Shown here one piece after another: positions 5,293-11,883 of a stretch of DNA of 11,883 nucleotides. The stretch is from contig JAHPYY010000080.1 of the NCBI GenBank assembly GCA_019058515.1, positions 1 through 11,883 of the forward strand, in the 5' to 3' direction. The notes under the pieces are model-generated. The model did no database searches. It was not told where the DNA came from and saw only the letters and a program-made list of their open reading frames with translations. Source of the DNA: Promethearchaeota archaeon. GTDB lineage: Archaea > Asgardarchaeota > Lokiarchaeia > Sigynarchaeales > SOKP01. Positions within the stretch are counted from its first letter, which is position 1; every line of letters starts with the position of its first letter. The translations under genes were made by a program, and so were the position numbers.

Positions 5293-7008
5293 ATGAACGA
5301 GAGAAAACAGGAGTCTTACTACGAAAACCTAGAAGATTTAGCACAAGACTCATCCAATTTAGTGTTTCAGTTGTTAAGAGATCGGGTGCTTAAGTTCGAC
5401 GTTGGACGGAGCTTAGAAATAAACACCTTTTTCTTAAATTACAATCTACTCGAAACTTACTTCATCGGGAAAGACATGCGGGATTTAGTGGGCTGGGAAC
5501 CCAATCTGACCGAAGAGGAAACATTAGAACACAATCTATTCATGAGGTACATCGAACGACTTAACGGTATTTTCATATTAATACCAATGAAATATAAGGG
5601 AGATAGTTTCTACACGAAGGCGAAAACCGACGAGGTGATTGACCAAGCTCAGATTCACGGAGATTTAATTAACTCTTTTTTTGTAAGTCACGAAGATGTC
5701 TCCAAAATAAATCTTTCCCAAGTGGAAGACTTACTTGAAGATTACGTTATATCCCATCATTTTCTTCCTTATTTGGACTACGATCCTGCGTTTCAACCAA
5801 TAATCGATTCAAAAGCGATCAATCAGCTTTTTTATACTCAACGACCGTTAAAAGATCTAAAAAAGTGGGACATACAACGGTTTAGCTACCCTGTTGAAGA
5901 CCGCTTATTTAACGAAATGCGCGACGCGTTAAACCGACTGGGCGAAAAAATGTTCTCATTTAATACTGACTTGCCTAATTACAATAAATTTCTGAGTTAT
6001 TGGTCTAATTACGTAGCAGTTTTAGATTTTGGATCAAAACCGCTAATTGCAGAAGCAATACAGCGATTCAAGGATTACTATAGCTTAAGAGTCTCCTCTC
6101 GGAAAGAAGAGATCAGCCAGTATCTAAACCTAGTTGAACAGTTATTTTCGTTATCGGAAGGTAAATTGTACACCAAATTTCCTTGGAACAAATTAATCAC
6201 CACTCTTCGTTCTATCAGCGAAGATAAGCTGGTAGATTCGTTTTTAGAAAGATTTTGCATTAACAAAATGTTTCTCGACTTTCCAAAAGAAGCAAGTGAA
6301 TTTGACGCGAAAAACTTTATTTCTGAGTACAACCAATTTCTAAGCTATGCATGTTACTGCTATTCGGGTCAAGTGCATACCGGAGCACCTTTAATATGGA
6401 GAGCTATGATAAAGTATTTTGAGGAACTCCAGTTTACTCAAGAGTTTAGAGACCAAAAAGGCGCTTTGCTCGAAAATTGGTGTCTTGAAGTAATCGAGGA
6501 GCACGGATTTCAAGCGGAAAAGATAATACTTAGAAATAAGGATGTGCCACCAAACGATAATTATTGGGATATGAAAGAACAAGTTAAGTCTTTTAAAAAA
6601 GAGCCCTTGGAATTCGAAGTGGAATTTATAGAACACCAGAAGAAATACCCCTTTCACGAGATTGATGTCGTATTTAGAGCAGAAAAGTTAATGTATCTCA
6701 TAGAGTGTAAAAGTAGAGAAATTAGATTTAGCGAGAGTACTAAATACGCATCGTGGGGAAGTCGTTTTGAGCGAATTCTCGACATTCACTACAAGAAAAG
6801 AGATAATTTGGCGTATTCTGTTAAGAATGGCAGCATTTCGAATCCATTTTTTGAAGATATTGTAGAATACATCCCCATAATCCTACAGACAGAAGGCGTT
6901 GTTCATAAATTGTATGGATTTGACACCGATAAGTTTCGAACACTGCTTTCTAATGTGAAAAAACATCAAGAAGAAGGAACGCTAATGAAGGATTTTGAAT
7001 CGTCTTAG
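5293..7008 (+). CDS. 571-residue protein with C-terminal PD-(D/E)xK nuclease domain
   Basis: The first 380 residues are mainly helical and acidic, with no motif I recognise. The C-terminal part has the order of a restriction-endonuclease-like core. A helix carries Glu394 (GALLENWCLEVIEEHGF, 390-406). Asp458 is in the strand HEIDVVF. Glu471-Cys-Lys473 is in the strand LMYLIECKS (466-474), followed by a basic helix. These are the metal-binding Asp, the Glu and the Lys of the PD-(D/E)xK superfamily, so DNA cleavage is likely. Targets are unknown. The large N-terminal region may sense or bind a partner. The ATG has no Shine-Dalgarno and lies two bases after a tiny ORF. Anti-mobile-element function is an inference from fold and neighbourhood; repair is an alternative. 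Confidence 0.8.
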   Translation: MNERKQESYYENLEDLAQDSSNLVFQLLRDRVLKFDVGRSLEINTFFLNYNLLETYFIGKDMRDLVGWEPNLTEEETLEHNLFMRYIERLNGIFILIPMKYKGDSFYTKAKTDEVIDQAQIHGDLINSFFVSHEDVSKINLSQVEDLLEDYVISHHFLPYLDYDPAFQPIIDSKAINQLFYTQRPLKDLKKWDIQRFSYPVEDRLFNEMRDALNRLGEKMFSFNTDLPNYNKFLSYWSNYVAVLDFGSKPLIAEAIQRFKDYYSLRVSSRKEEISQYLNLVEQLFSLSEGKLYTKFPWNKLITTLRSISEDKLVDSFLERFCINKMFLDFPKEASEFDAKNFISEYNQFLSYACYCYSGQVHTGAPLIWRAMIKYFEELQFTQEFRDQKGALLENWCLEVIEEHGFQAEKIILRNKDVPPNDNYWDMKEQVKSFKKEPLEFEVEFIEHQKKYPFHEIDVVFRAEKLMYLIECKSREIRFSESTKYASWGSRFERILDIHYKKRDNLAYSVKNGSISNPFFEDIVEYIPIILQTEGVVHKLYGFDTDKFRTLLSNVKKHQEEGTLMKDFESS

Positions 7009-7011
7009 CTC

Positions 7012-7030
7012 AAAATATAAATAATTATTA
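7012..7030 (+). promoter_or_regulatory. TATA-like box before the interrupted membrane-protein gene
   Basis: AAAATATAAATAATTATTA lies 20-38 bp before the ATG at 7050. The spacing fits a leaderless transcript starting at or near that ATG, supporting 7050 rather than 7215 as the original gene start. Confidence 0.4.
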
Positions 7031-7049
7031 AAGAACTTAGTTCCAAATT

Positions 7050-7853
7050 ATGAGCGATAAGGAAAAGGAAGAAGAGCTGGAAAAAAAGAATATTTCTCGT
7101 GTTGAAGATAAAAGAAAGCTTATTGATGAAGATCGTATTGATGAAAACCGTATCAGGACCATAAAAAACATAAAATTAAAATGTTAAAACAATGGAGATT
7201 ACTTTCTTTTTTCGGTGTGGATAAGTTGGTTTATCTTGATAGGAACGATTTTAGTGTTTTATCTACTATTTAGAGGGAATGTAAAAATCTCTAAGTCGTT
7301 GCTATTGTTCGTTATCCAAACCGTAGAACCGTTAGGGTTTAAAGTGGATCGAAGTGTGAAATATGTTATTTATTACCTACTTCTAAACCTATTTTCAACA
7401 TCCTCAATGGCAGCGATATTCTTTCTCCCAATTCCATTACCTATCGTATTTCTGAGTTTCTTTGATATATTGCTCGTTGCGTGCTTATTTTTCCCTATTC
7501 TATACGGTATTAAGAAGGATAAGTATTTTATTCGATTAAAAGGCGCGTATAAAATTCAATTAAATTTTAGAGGTAATTCCGTAAAAATGAAAGGTAAAAA
7601 AGTTCCTACGATCGGAATATACATGGTTTCAAATCATCTTTGTAATCGATGGAACAAAACAGGAGCTCAACTTATCGAGGAGATCTCTCGTAGTAGGTGG
7701 CTCCCGTTAAAGGGAAGGTTGGAGTTCTTATTCTTTACTCCTTTCCGGTATCTACTAGAGTATGCCACCGTATTGAATTTCGAAAGTAGATTTTTAAACT
7801 TAGCACTTGCGATTAAAAAATGGGATATAAGTTACCATAATTCCTTTACATAA
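7050..7853 (+). pseudogene. membrane protein frame interrupted by TAA near its N-terminus
   Basis: ATG 7050 opens a 45-codon, very charged frame (MSDKEKEEELEKKN...) that stops at TAA 7185-7187. The same frame continues for nine codons (including YFLFS) into a 212-residue run from GTG 7215 to 7853. The hydrophobic stretch already starts before the GTG, which suggests one original protein of about 267 residues. The downstream part has a membrane segment at about residues 4-20 and a hydrophobic stretch at about 49-98 that probably spans twice. A basic C-terminal half follows. No family recognised. Possibilities are a nonsense mutation or sequencing error, or two genes with a leaderless GTG start at 7215. 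An overlapping ATG at 7181 in another frame, with a T6 run at 7207-7212, could also mark a frameshift. Confidence 0.55.
7215..7853 (+). CDS. membrane protein, 212 residues if translated from GTG
   Basis: This is the intact downstream part of the interrupted frame, listed separately because it may be expressed as it stands. It starts at GTG with no Shine-Dalgarno; AT-rich sequence at 7161-7181 could serve as its own TATA box. It has about three membrane segments in the first 100 residues. The soluble C-terminal half has many Arg, Lys and aromatic residues (for example SRSRWLPLKGRLEFLFF). Function unknown. Confidence 0.5.
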   Translation: MWISWFILIGTILVFYLLFRGNVKISKSLLLFVIQTVEPLGFKVDRSVKYVIYYLLLNLFSTSSMAAIFFLPIPLPIVFLSFFDILLVACLFFPILYGIKKDKYFIRLKGAYKIQLNFRGNSVKMKGKKVPTIGIYMVSNHLCNRWNKTGAQLIEEISRSRWLPLKGRLEFLFFTPFRYLLEYATVLNFESRFLNLALAIKKWDISYHNSFT

Positions 7854-7870
7854 CTACGATTTTATTGGCG

Positions 7871-8081
7871 CTACCAAATCAATCTTCGTTCTTCCAAATT
7901 ATCATAATGAGGTTCCAAGATATGAACAATTTTTATACCCTTTCACACCCAACTTATCGACTAGTAATCCCATCTGAATACGCACCATAGAGGGCGAGAT
8001 TCCAAGTTATTTGCAGACTACGTTGATTGTTTTTTCTTCCAAGCTCTGTGTCATTAACAAATACCTTTCAAAGCAATTAGT
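7871..8081 (-). pseudogene. broken helix-turn-helix regulator gene
   Basis: On the minus strand ATG 8054 (frame open from 8081) reads MTQSLEEKTINVVCK, then TAA at 8007-8009, then LGISPSMVRIQMGLLVDKLG with VK following. C-K-x-L-G-I-S-P-S-M-V-R is a textbook helix-turn-helix: first helix, turn at LGIS, recognition helix SPSMVR. Removing one G from the GGG at 7938-7940 continues the protein as GIKIVHILEPHYDNLEERRL and IW, ending at TAG 7871-7873. The restored product would be about 60-70 residues. One nonsense codon plus one frameshift in a well-conserved motif argues for a recent pseudogene. It is divergent from the AbiTii gene at 8161 and may once have regulated it. Confidence 0.6.
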
Positions 8082-8108
8082 TTAGAATATTTATTGATAA
8101 ATAGATGG

Positions 8109-8127
8109 TATTATATTATTAATTTTA
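8109..8127 (+). promoter_or_regulatory. TATA-like box for the AbiTii-nuclease gene
   Basis: The AT run containing TATTATATTATTAATTTTA ends 33 bp before the ATG at 8161. Position and composition fit an archaeal core promoter with a short leader. Confidence 0.35.
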
Positions 8128-8160
8128 CATCAAATATATGATTGATAAGAAGAATAAATA

Positions 8161-10146
8161 ATGTATATAATGACAGAAATCAACGATAATATTAAGGATG
8201 TCCATAAAAAGTTGCTAAGTTCCGACTGTAATATAGTTGAATGTTTAAGAAAAACGAGATACATTGCAAAATTCTTCAATGATGATGACATCCTTATTTG
8301 GATTGAAAACGAGTTAAAGGGGTACACTGAGAAATATTTAAGAGATTTACCTACTTATAGAAAAATTAAAGCATTGATTGAGACGAGGAATGGAAAGAAA
8401 TCCTTCAATTTACCATATCCTCTTAGTATAGAAGATATCATTATAAGATCAATGGAAAAAAATGGAATTTGTAAATTAATTCATTATGTTGATGAACCTC
8501 AATTAAAAGGAAAATTTTACCTGGAAATTAATGTCTCGGAATTTAAAAATATAATAAATGCTGTAAATCTTAGACTATCAGACTACATTCAAGAAAAATT
8601 TTCATCTATCGAAGAAATTCCTCTCGGAACACCGTTAATGTCTGAATCTAATATTAATTTTGAAGAATTTGCTGGTTATGTGTTAAAACTAAAAGATGCT
8701 TATCTTTTTGAAGATTATTCCAACTTACAAGTAAAAATTGTTGCTTTTAATCGGAATTTGACTAACAAGGTTTCAATTTATTATCCCTCTTGGGAAATTC
8801 TTTACTTTAGGCTCGATTTTACAACTAAAAAAGAAAGGTATTTTAAACCTAAATATTCGCATCCCGATCAACAATTAGTCTTGTTTAAAGAAAGAATAAA
8901 TTTTAAAGATTTAATTGAAAAGATGAAAAGAGAAGGTGATTCATTGTTATATGAGTCGGGAGAGTTTCAATTTAAATTTAAATTTTCTATCGAATTGCCG
9001 TTGAACTTTCAAAAGTTTAAAGATAATATCGAGCCAATCTACCACATACAACAAATAGTTTGCAAGAACCAATTGAGTTTCGTATATTTTAAACTCTTAA
9101 AGCAAAAGAACTTTAATTTTAGTGAAGTTCTTAGAATAGAATTTAAGGTAAAGGATTCGACTAAACTTAGAAATTCCACCGAAGTAATCAATGAGTTTAT
9201 AGGATATAACTTAAATTCTTTATGCGCTCCATTTATTGTAATAGTTTATCCCATAGAATCCTTTAATATTATATCAAATCCATTAGAAGAAGATGGTAAA
9301 AAAAAGATAAAGATCATATGGGCTGTAGATTCGCGATATAGGAGTTCTTTTAGAAGTAAGGTTCTAGTTAAAGGAGATTATTATGAAATTCCAAAAGAAG
9401 GTTTTGATATAATAATCAATGATGATAGTCCCGAATATTATTCTTGCATAGTCCAATGGAACGGAAAACTCAATTTAACAGAACTAAACGAAACCTTAGT
9501 TAAATTGTCCATTCCAAATCCGTATTACAAAGCGAAACCCATAAGATATATCAGAGGATTCAAGTTGAATGGAATTCCAAAAGCGGATTCAAACCAATTT
9601 TTTGATAAATTTCTTAACACTTTTCTAAGAATAATTGATTCAATTGAGGGGGATCATCCTTTAAAAAATTTAATAAGGACAAAAAGTTATAAGGAAGAGG
9701 ATTTCAGAGATTTCTTTAAGACTTATTTTGATGTAGATGAAAATTGGAACGCTGATGTTGAATTTAAAGGTAAGCAAGATCGTAAAAATGATCTGCGAGT
9801 TAGATCAGCTGCTCAATCATTATTCAGAATCTCCATGGAGTTTAAAATTTGGAAGCGAAATTTTGATAAAAATGAGCCTGTTCAAGAATTATTAGACAAT
9901 ATGGGAAACATGGACAAAACAGGGTTAATTTTTGTGATAAATCCAAATAAAAGCCAGATAAACGATAAACTCAAGGACGAACTAATAATTAAACATCCAA
10001 AATATATTTCCGACACATTTAAAGAAGTTAAAATGGAAGCCCGACTATTTCCTATTTATAAAGCCTCTTATAGATACAAAAGCCAATCAATTGAAATTTA
10101 TCACATTATCTTTGATTTAAATGCGTTTTTTCCAGAAAATGAATAA
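8161..10146 (+). CDS. AbiTii-domain protein fused to a C-terminal PD-(D/E)xK nuclease
   Basis: 661 residues. Residues 10-150 resemble the AbiTii domain of abortive-infection proteins. They show a helix C-L-R-K-T-R-Y-I-A, then W47-I-E-N-E-L-K-G-Y55, then L-P-T-Y-R (63-67), and later IINAVNLRLSDYI (131-143), which matches the family's usual VRxxxLDW-like helix. The middle (about 230-480) is strand-rich and unrecognised. The C-terminus has a nuclease-core order: Glu512/513 in a helix (EEDFRDFF), Asp544 in DLRV, Glu560-Phe-Lys562 in the strand ISMEFKIW. A helix PVQELLDNMG and a strand TGLIFVINPN then follow, as in restriction-type folds. Known AbiTii-domain proteins act in phage defence; a nuclease effector is inference. 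The start is ATG 8161, with ATG 8170 possible. Base composition looks more AT-rich than the upstream genes. Confidence 0.8.
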   Translation: MYIMTEINDNIKDVHKKLLSSDCNIVECLRKTRYIAKFFNDDDILIWIENELKGYTEKYLRDLPTYRKIKALIETRNGKKSFNLPYPLSIEDIIIRSMEKNGICKLIHYVDEPQLKGKFYLEINVSEFKNIINAVNLRLSDYIQEKFSSIEEIPLGTPLMSESNINFEEFAGYVLKLKDAYLFEDYSNLQVKIVAFNRNLTNKVSIYYPSWEILYFRLDFTTKKERYFKPKYSHPDQQLVLFKERINFKDLIEKMKREGDSLLYESGEFQFKFKFSIELPLNFQKFKDNIEPIYHIQQIVCKNQLSFVYFKLLKQKNFNFSEVLRIEFKVKDSTKLRNSTEVINEFIGYNLNSLCAPFIVIVYPIESFNIISNPLEEDGKKKIKIIWAVDSRYRSSFRSKVLVKGDYYEIPKEGFDIIINDDSPEYYSCIVQWNGKLNLTELNETLVKLSIPNPYYKAKPIRYIRGFKLNGIPKADSNQFFDKFLNTFLRIIDSIEGDHPLKNLIRTKSYKEEDFRDFFKTYFDVDENWNADVEFKGKQDRKNDLRVRSAAQSLFRISMEFKIWKRNFDKNEPVQELLDNMGNMDKTGLIFVINPNKSQINDKLKDELIIKHPKYISDTFKEVKMEARLFPIYKASYRYKSQSIEIYHIIFDLNAFFPENE

Positions 10147-10177
10147 TTTAAAATAATGAGGGAAAAATCTGATATCG

Positions 10178-10200
10178 TTTTTTAGTAGTTTCAAATTTTT
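10178..10200 (+). terminator. oligo-T terminator after the AbiTii gene
   Basis: Runs of six and five T begin 32 bp after the stop of the AbiTii gene, with no hairpin needed for archaeal termination. Confidence 0.35.
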
Positions 10201-10279
10201 CAATTAAAGTTACTTTTGATTTTGTAATATTGATCTTAGATGCGAAATTAATCTTTTTTTAGTTTAGTAGGATTCCACA

Positions 10280-10303
10280 CCTCTATTACCTTGAGTATAG
10301 AGG
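10280..10303. repeat. seven-base-pair inverted repeat (hairpin)
   Basis: CCTCTAT and ATAGAGG flank a ten-base loop about 40 bp upstream of the tiny ORF at 10345. No T run follows directly, so it is not a typical terminator; it could be an operator or RNA hairpin. Confidence 0.3.
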
Positions 10304-10344
10304 CTTATATCTTATCCACTACCCTATTGAAATAGCAAAACAGT

Positions 10345-10410
10345 ATGAAAATAGATAAGATTAAGGAAATTCTTCGCGATGTAATCGAAGATTTAGGACA
10401 AACTCCTTAA
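10345..10410 (+). CDS. possible 21-residue peptide ORF
   Basis: ATG 10345 reads MKIDKIKEILRDVIEDLGQ then TP and TAA. The sequence is an amphipathic helix of coding-like composition. An AT-rich CTTATATCTTA (10304-10314) lies about 31-41 bp upstream, and a pyrimidine tract that could terminate transcription follows the stop. It could be a small leaderless gene or the surviving start of a longer lost one. No family recognised. Confidence 0.25.
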   Translation: MKIDKIKEILRDVIEDLGQTP

Positions 10411-10517
10411 CATATATTACTTTTTCTCCTTCCTTTTTTATTTTCTTATTTCTTGATCTATATCTATTTCTGAATTTGAATTAATGGAATCTATGAGATT
10501 ATAAGTGTTATTTCTAA

Positions 10518-10859
10518 CTAAGCTGTAAATATAATGAGTTTACCGCTACTTTCTGTATATACAACATTCCAATATCCTTCATATTGGGATATAAAAATGT
10601 TAAGATTTTCATTGAGTTCAAATGAAAATATATCTCTTCCGAATAAATCTTTTACAATTATCTCATCATAATTTTCCTTGGATAATTCTATGATATTTCT
10701 CTTTAAAGGTAATTTTTCCCAAGAAGTCAAAAAATTTTTTGTAAATTCTGGATTCATCCTTCTCCAGTTGATACTAAAATCTGATCTCATTTCTTCTGGA
10801 ATTTCTTTCATTAAGTCAAAAGATATCTTATCAATATTAACTTCAATCATTTTCATCAA
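10518..10859 (-). CDS. small protein of unknown function, divergent from the STAND gene
   Basis: 113 residues, read right to left, ending in TAG at 10518. It has a charged helical N-terminal half (FDLMKEIPEEMRSDF, FLTSWEKLPLKR). The C-terminal half is strand-rich and ends YWNVVYTESSGKLIIFTA. There are no cysteines, membrane segments or nuclease motifs, and I recognise no family. ATG 10859 is the first of three nearby Met codons (10859, 10856, 10850). It shares an 86-bp AT-rich spacer with the divergent nuclease-ATPase gene, so it may be a co-regulated partner or repressor. Location alone supports that; an independent hypothetical gene is equally possible. Confidence 0.65.
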   Translation of the reverse strand: MMKMIEVNIDKISFDLMKEIPEEMRSDFSINWRRMNPEFTKNFLTSWEKLPLKRNIIELSKENYDEIIVKDLFGRDIFSFELNENLNIFISQYEGYWNVVYTESSGKLIIFTA

Positions 10860-10897
10860 ATTAGATTATCAATATATATAATTATTATTTTTTCGAT

Positions 10898-10917
10898 ATT
10901 TAATATTAATATAAAAA
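10898..10917. promoter_or_regulatory. shared divergent TATA region
   Basis: A run rich in ATTAATAT and ATAAAAAT lies 29-48 bp before the ATG at 10946 on the plus strand. It is also 39-58 bp before the ATG at 10859 on the minus strand. It can act as the core promoter in both directions, so the two genes are probably transcribed in competition or together. Neither start has a Shine-Dalgarno. Confidence 0.4.
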
Positions 10918-10945
10918 TTCCAATTAATTAAAAAAAATTTCAAAA

Positions 10946-11883
10946 ATGGAAGAATATTATCCTTCAGAAGGTGAAAGGTTTGCATTAAAAGGATATCATA
11001 ATCAATATATTGTAGCCACTTCATTAATCTATGAAGGATTATTAAGCAGAACACTCCGAGAAGCAATTCTTGTTGATCCAGAAGCTGGTCGTGTTGATGA
11101 TATTCAAATATTAACTGAAAACAGAATAGATGCCTATCAAATAAAATGGGGCGCATCTTCTCAAAATTTTACTTATAAAAACTTTAGAGAAATTAAAAAA
11201 ACTAAGACAGGTGAAACACCAAACTTAATTCTACAGCTTGCAGATGGCTGGAAACGACTGAAAGAAAAAAATCCTGGAAAGAGAGTCGTTGTTCATCTCT
11301 ACACTAATGATAAACCATCAAAGCATGATAGAATGAAAACAAAAGAAGGAATATATCCTTCTGGTATAAAAACATTTCAATATTTTTTGAAAAATGTTTG
11401 GAATCCGGTTAAAGAAGGATCTAGGGATATTGTTGATACCTTTTCAGAAGAATGGAATGCATTATGGAACGAGGTCATCAGTTATACAAACTTATCTAAT
11501 GATGAATTTTATGACTTCTTACGGGATTGTGAATTGGATTTTGAGCAAATAATACCAGAAAATTATGAGATAATTGATGAGTTCTCCAAATTACATTATT
11601 TCCTTTATGATCAAGTTGATAAATCCGAATCAAAAACACCTGTGGTACTTTCTCGTAAGAAATTAATTAAAGAACTCGAGTGGGAAGATAGATTCACATT
11701 TAGAAGTACTAACTATGTCATCCTTGAAGATTATTATGTACCACTTGAAGAGAAGATTCAAGAGTTATTAAATTTAATTTCATTAAATTCAAAAGGCTAC
11801 TTCGCTATTTCAGGTTCTCCTGGGTGTGGAAAAACTTCATTTTGTTCTTATTTGGATTCAATTGAAAATACTCAAATTTCTAA
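10946..11883 (+). CDS. DUF4297/Cap4-like nuclease plus STAND-type ATPase, 5' part (runs off the window)
   Basis: The frame is open from ATG 10946 to the last base (312 codons), so the 3' end is missing. Residues 11-70 carry the DUF4297/Cap4 type of PD-(D/E)xK start: G16-Y-H-N-Q20-Y, then G48-R-V-D51-D52-I-Q and Y64-Q-I-K67-W. The Asp pair and Q-x-K are the catalytic positions in that family. Residues 100-265 are mixed. Residues 270-300 hold YVPLEEKIQELL and a Walker A loop G290-S-P-G-C-G-K-T-S298. A DUF4297 nuclease before a P-loop ATPase is the layout of Avs-type and related STAND anti-phage proteins, where a C-terminal sensor recognises a phage protein. The sensor is outside the window, so the exact class is undecided. 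Probable role: target sensing followed by DNA cleavage. Confidence 0.8.
   Translation, partial: MEEYYPSEGERFALKGYHNQYIVATSLIYEGLLSRTLREAILVDPEAGRVDDIQILTENRIDAYQIKWGASSQNFTYKNFREIKKTKTGETPNLILQLADGWKRLKEKNPGKRVVVHLYTNDKPSKHDRMKTKEGIYPSGIKTFQYFLKNVWNPVKEGSRDIVDTFSEEWNALWNEVISYTNLSNDEFYDFLRDCELDFEQIIPENYEIIDEFSKLHYFLYDQVDKSESKTPVVLSRKKLIKELEWEDRFTFRSTNYVILEDYYVPLEEKIQELLNLISLNSKGYFAISGSPGCGKTSFCSYLDSIENTQIS

Larger units (their letters stand above)
10147..10517. other. intergenic region with T tracts, a hairpin and a tiny ORF
   Basis: This separates the AbiTii gene from the minus-strand small gene. It contains T runs (10178-10183, 10196-10200, 10254-10260), a hairpin CCTCTAT/ATAGAGG (10280-10286 and 10297-10303, ten-base loop), a 21-codon ORF, and a long pyrimidine tract (about 10419-10455). 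No other coding or RNA gene is visible. Confidence 0.4.

Noticed and set aside
6078..6657. Two minus-strand ORFs within the 571-residue nuclease gene
   Set aside because: They are antisense to a long frame with intact nuclease motifs; composition looks like reverse-complement shadow.
10678..10881. 67-codon plus ORF over the small minus-strand gene
   Set aside because: The minus frame is longer, has better protein composition and a promoter-like spacer; the plus frame has no start signal.
10869..11156. 95-codon minus-strand ORF at the start of the STAND gene
   Set aside because: It overlaps the plus-strand DUF4297 motifs and the shared promoter, and its composition is shadow-like.
1..11883. 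CRISPR array, tRNA or rRNA gene
   Set aside because: No spaced direct repeats of CRISPR type occur (the TPR repeats are coding and contiguous), and no cloverleaf or conserved rRNA segment was recognised by eye; tRNAscan-SE would be decisive.

Overview
The window looks archaeal, and possibly Asgard-like, though this is inference and no single gene proves it. It is AT-rich. Most starts have no Shine-Dalgarno sequence and sit about 25-45 bp downstream of AT-rich TATA-like boxes, as expected for leaderless or short-leader archaeal transcripts. Genes are intron-free, and candidate terminators are plain oligo-T tracts. The content is accessory: repeat-scaffold proteins, zinc-finger and nuclease proteins, anti-phage proteins, and many decayed small genes.

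Left part (1-3700): the 3' end of a TPR protein with highly similar 34-residue repeats, then a possible small basic ORF with a strong Shine-Dalgarno. A 1.2 kb stretch of broken coding follows. It holds a minus-strand winged-helix-like remnant with in-frame TAG codons, a 132-bp inverted-repeat element at 1434-1565, and a doubtful frameshifted minus-strand remnant. Next is a 345-residue protein with eight CxxC pairs and an HNH-like centre, then a decayed PIN-domain toxin fragment.

Middle part (3700-8100): a 475-residue protein whose LG-containing repeat recurs exactly every 31 residues, matching the mTERF repeat known mainly from eukaryotic organelles. Then come a 571-residue protein with a C-terminal PD-(D/E)xK nuclease core, a membrane protein whose reading frame is interrupted by a TAA near its N-terminus, and a minus-strand helix-turn-helix gene broken by one stop and one frameshift.

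Right part (8100-11883): a defence island. A 661-residue protein joins an N-terminal AbiTii-type domain to a C-terminal PD-(D/E)xK core. A small minus-strand gene of unknown function is divergent from a gene running off the window. That last gene has a DUF4297/Cap4-like nuclease domain followed by a P-loop ATPase, the layout of Avs-type STAND defence proteins. Three separate PD-(D/E)xK proteins within 6.6 kb, plus PIN and regulator remnants, point to a region with repeated gain and loss of defence and toxin genes. Nothing shows that the intact genes form one pathway.
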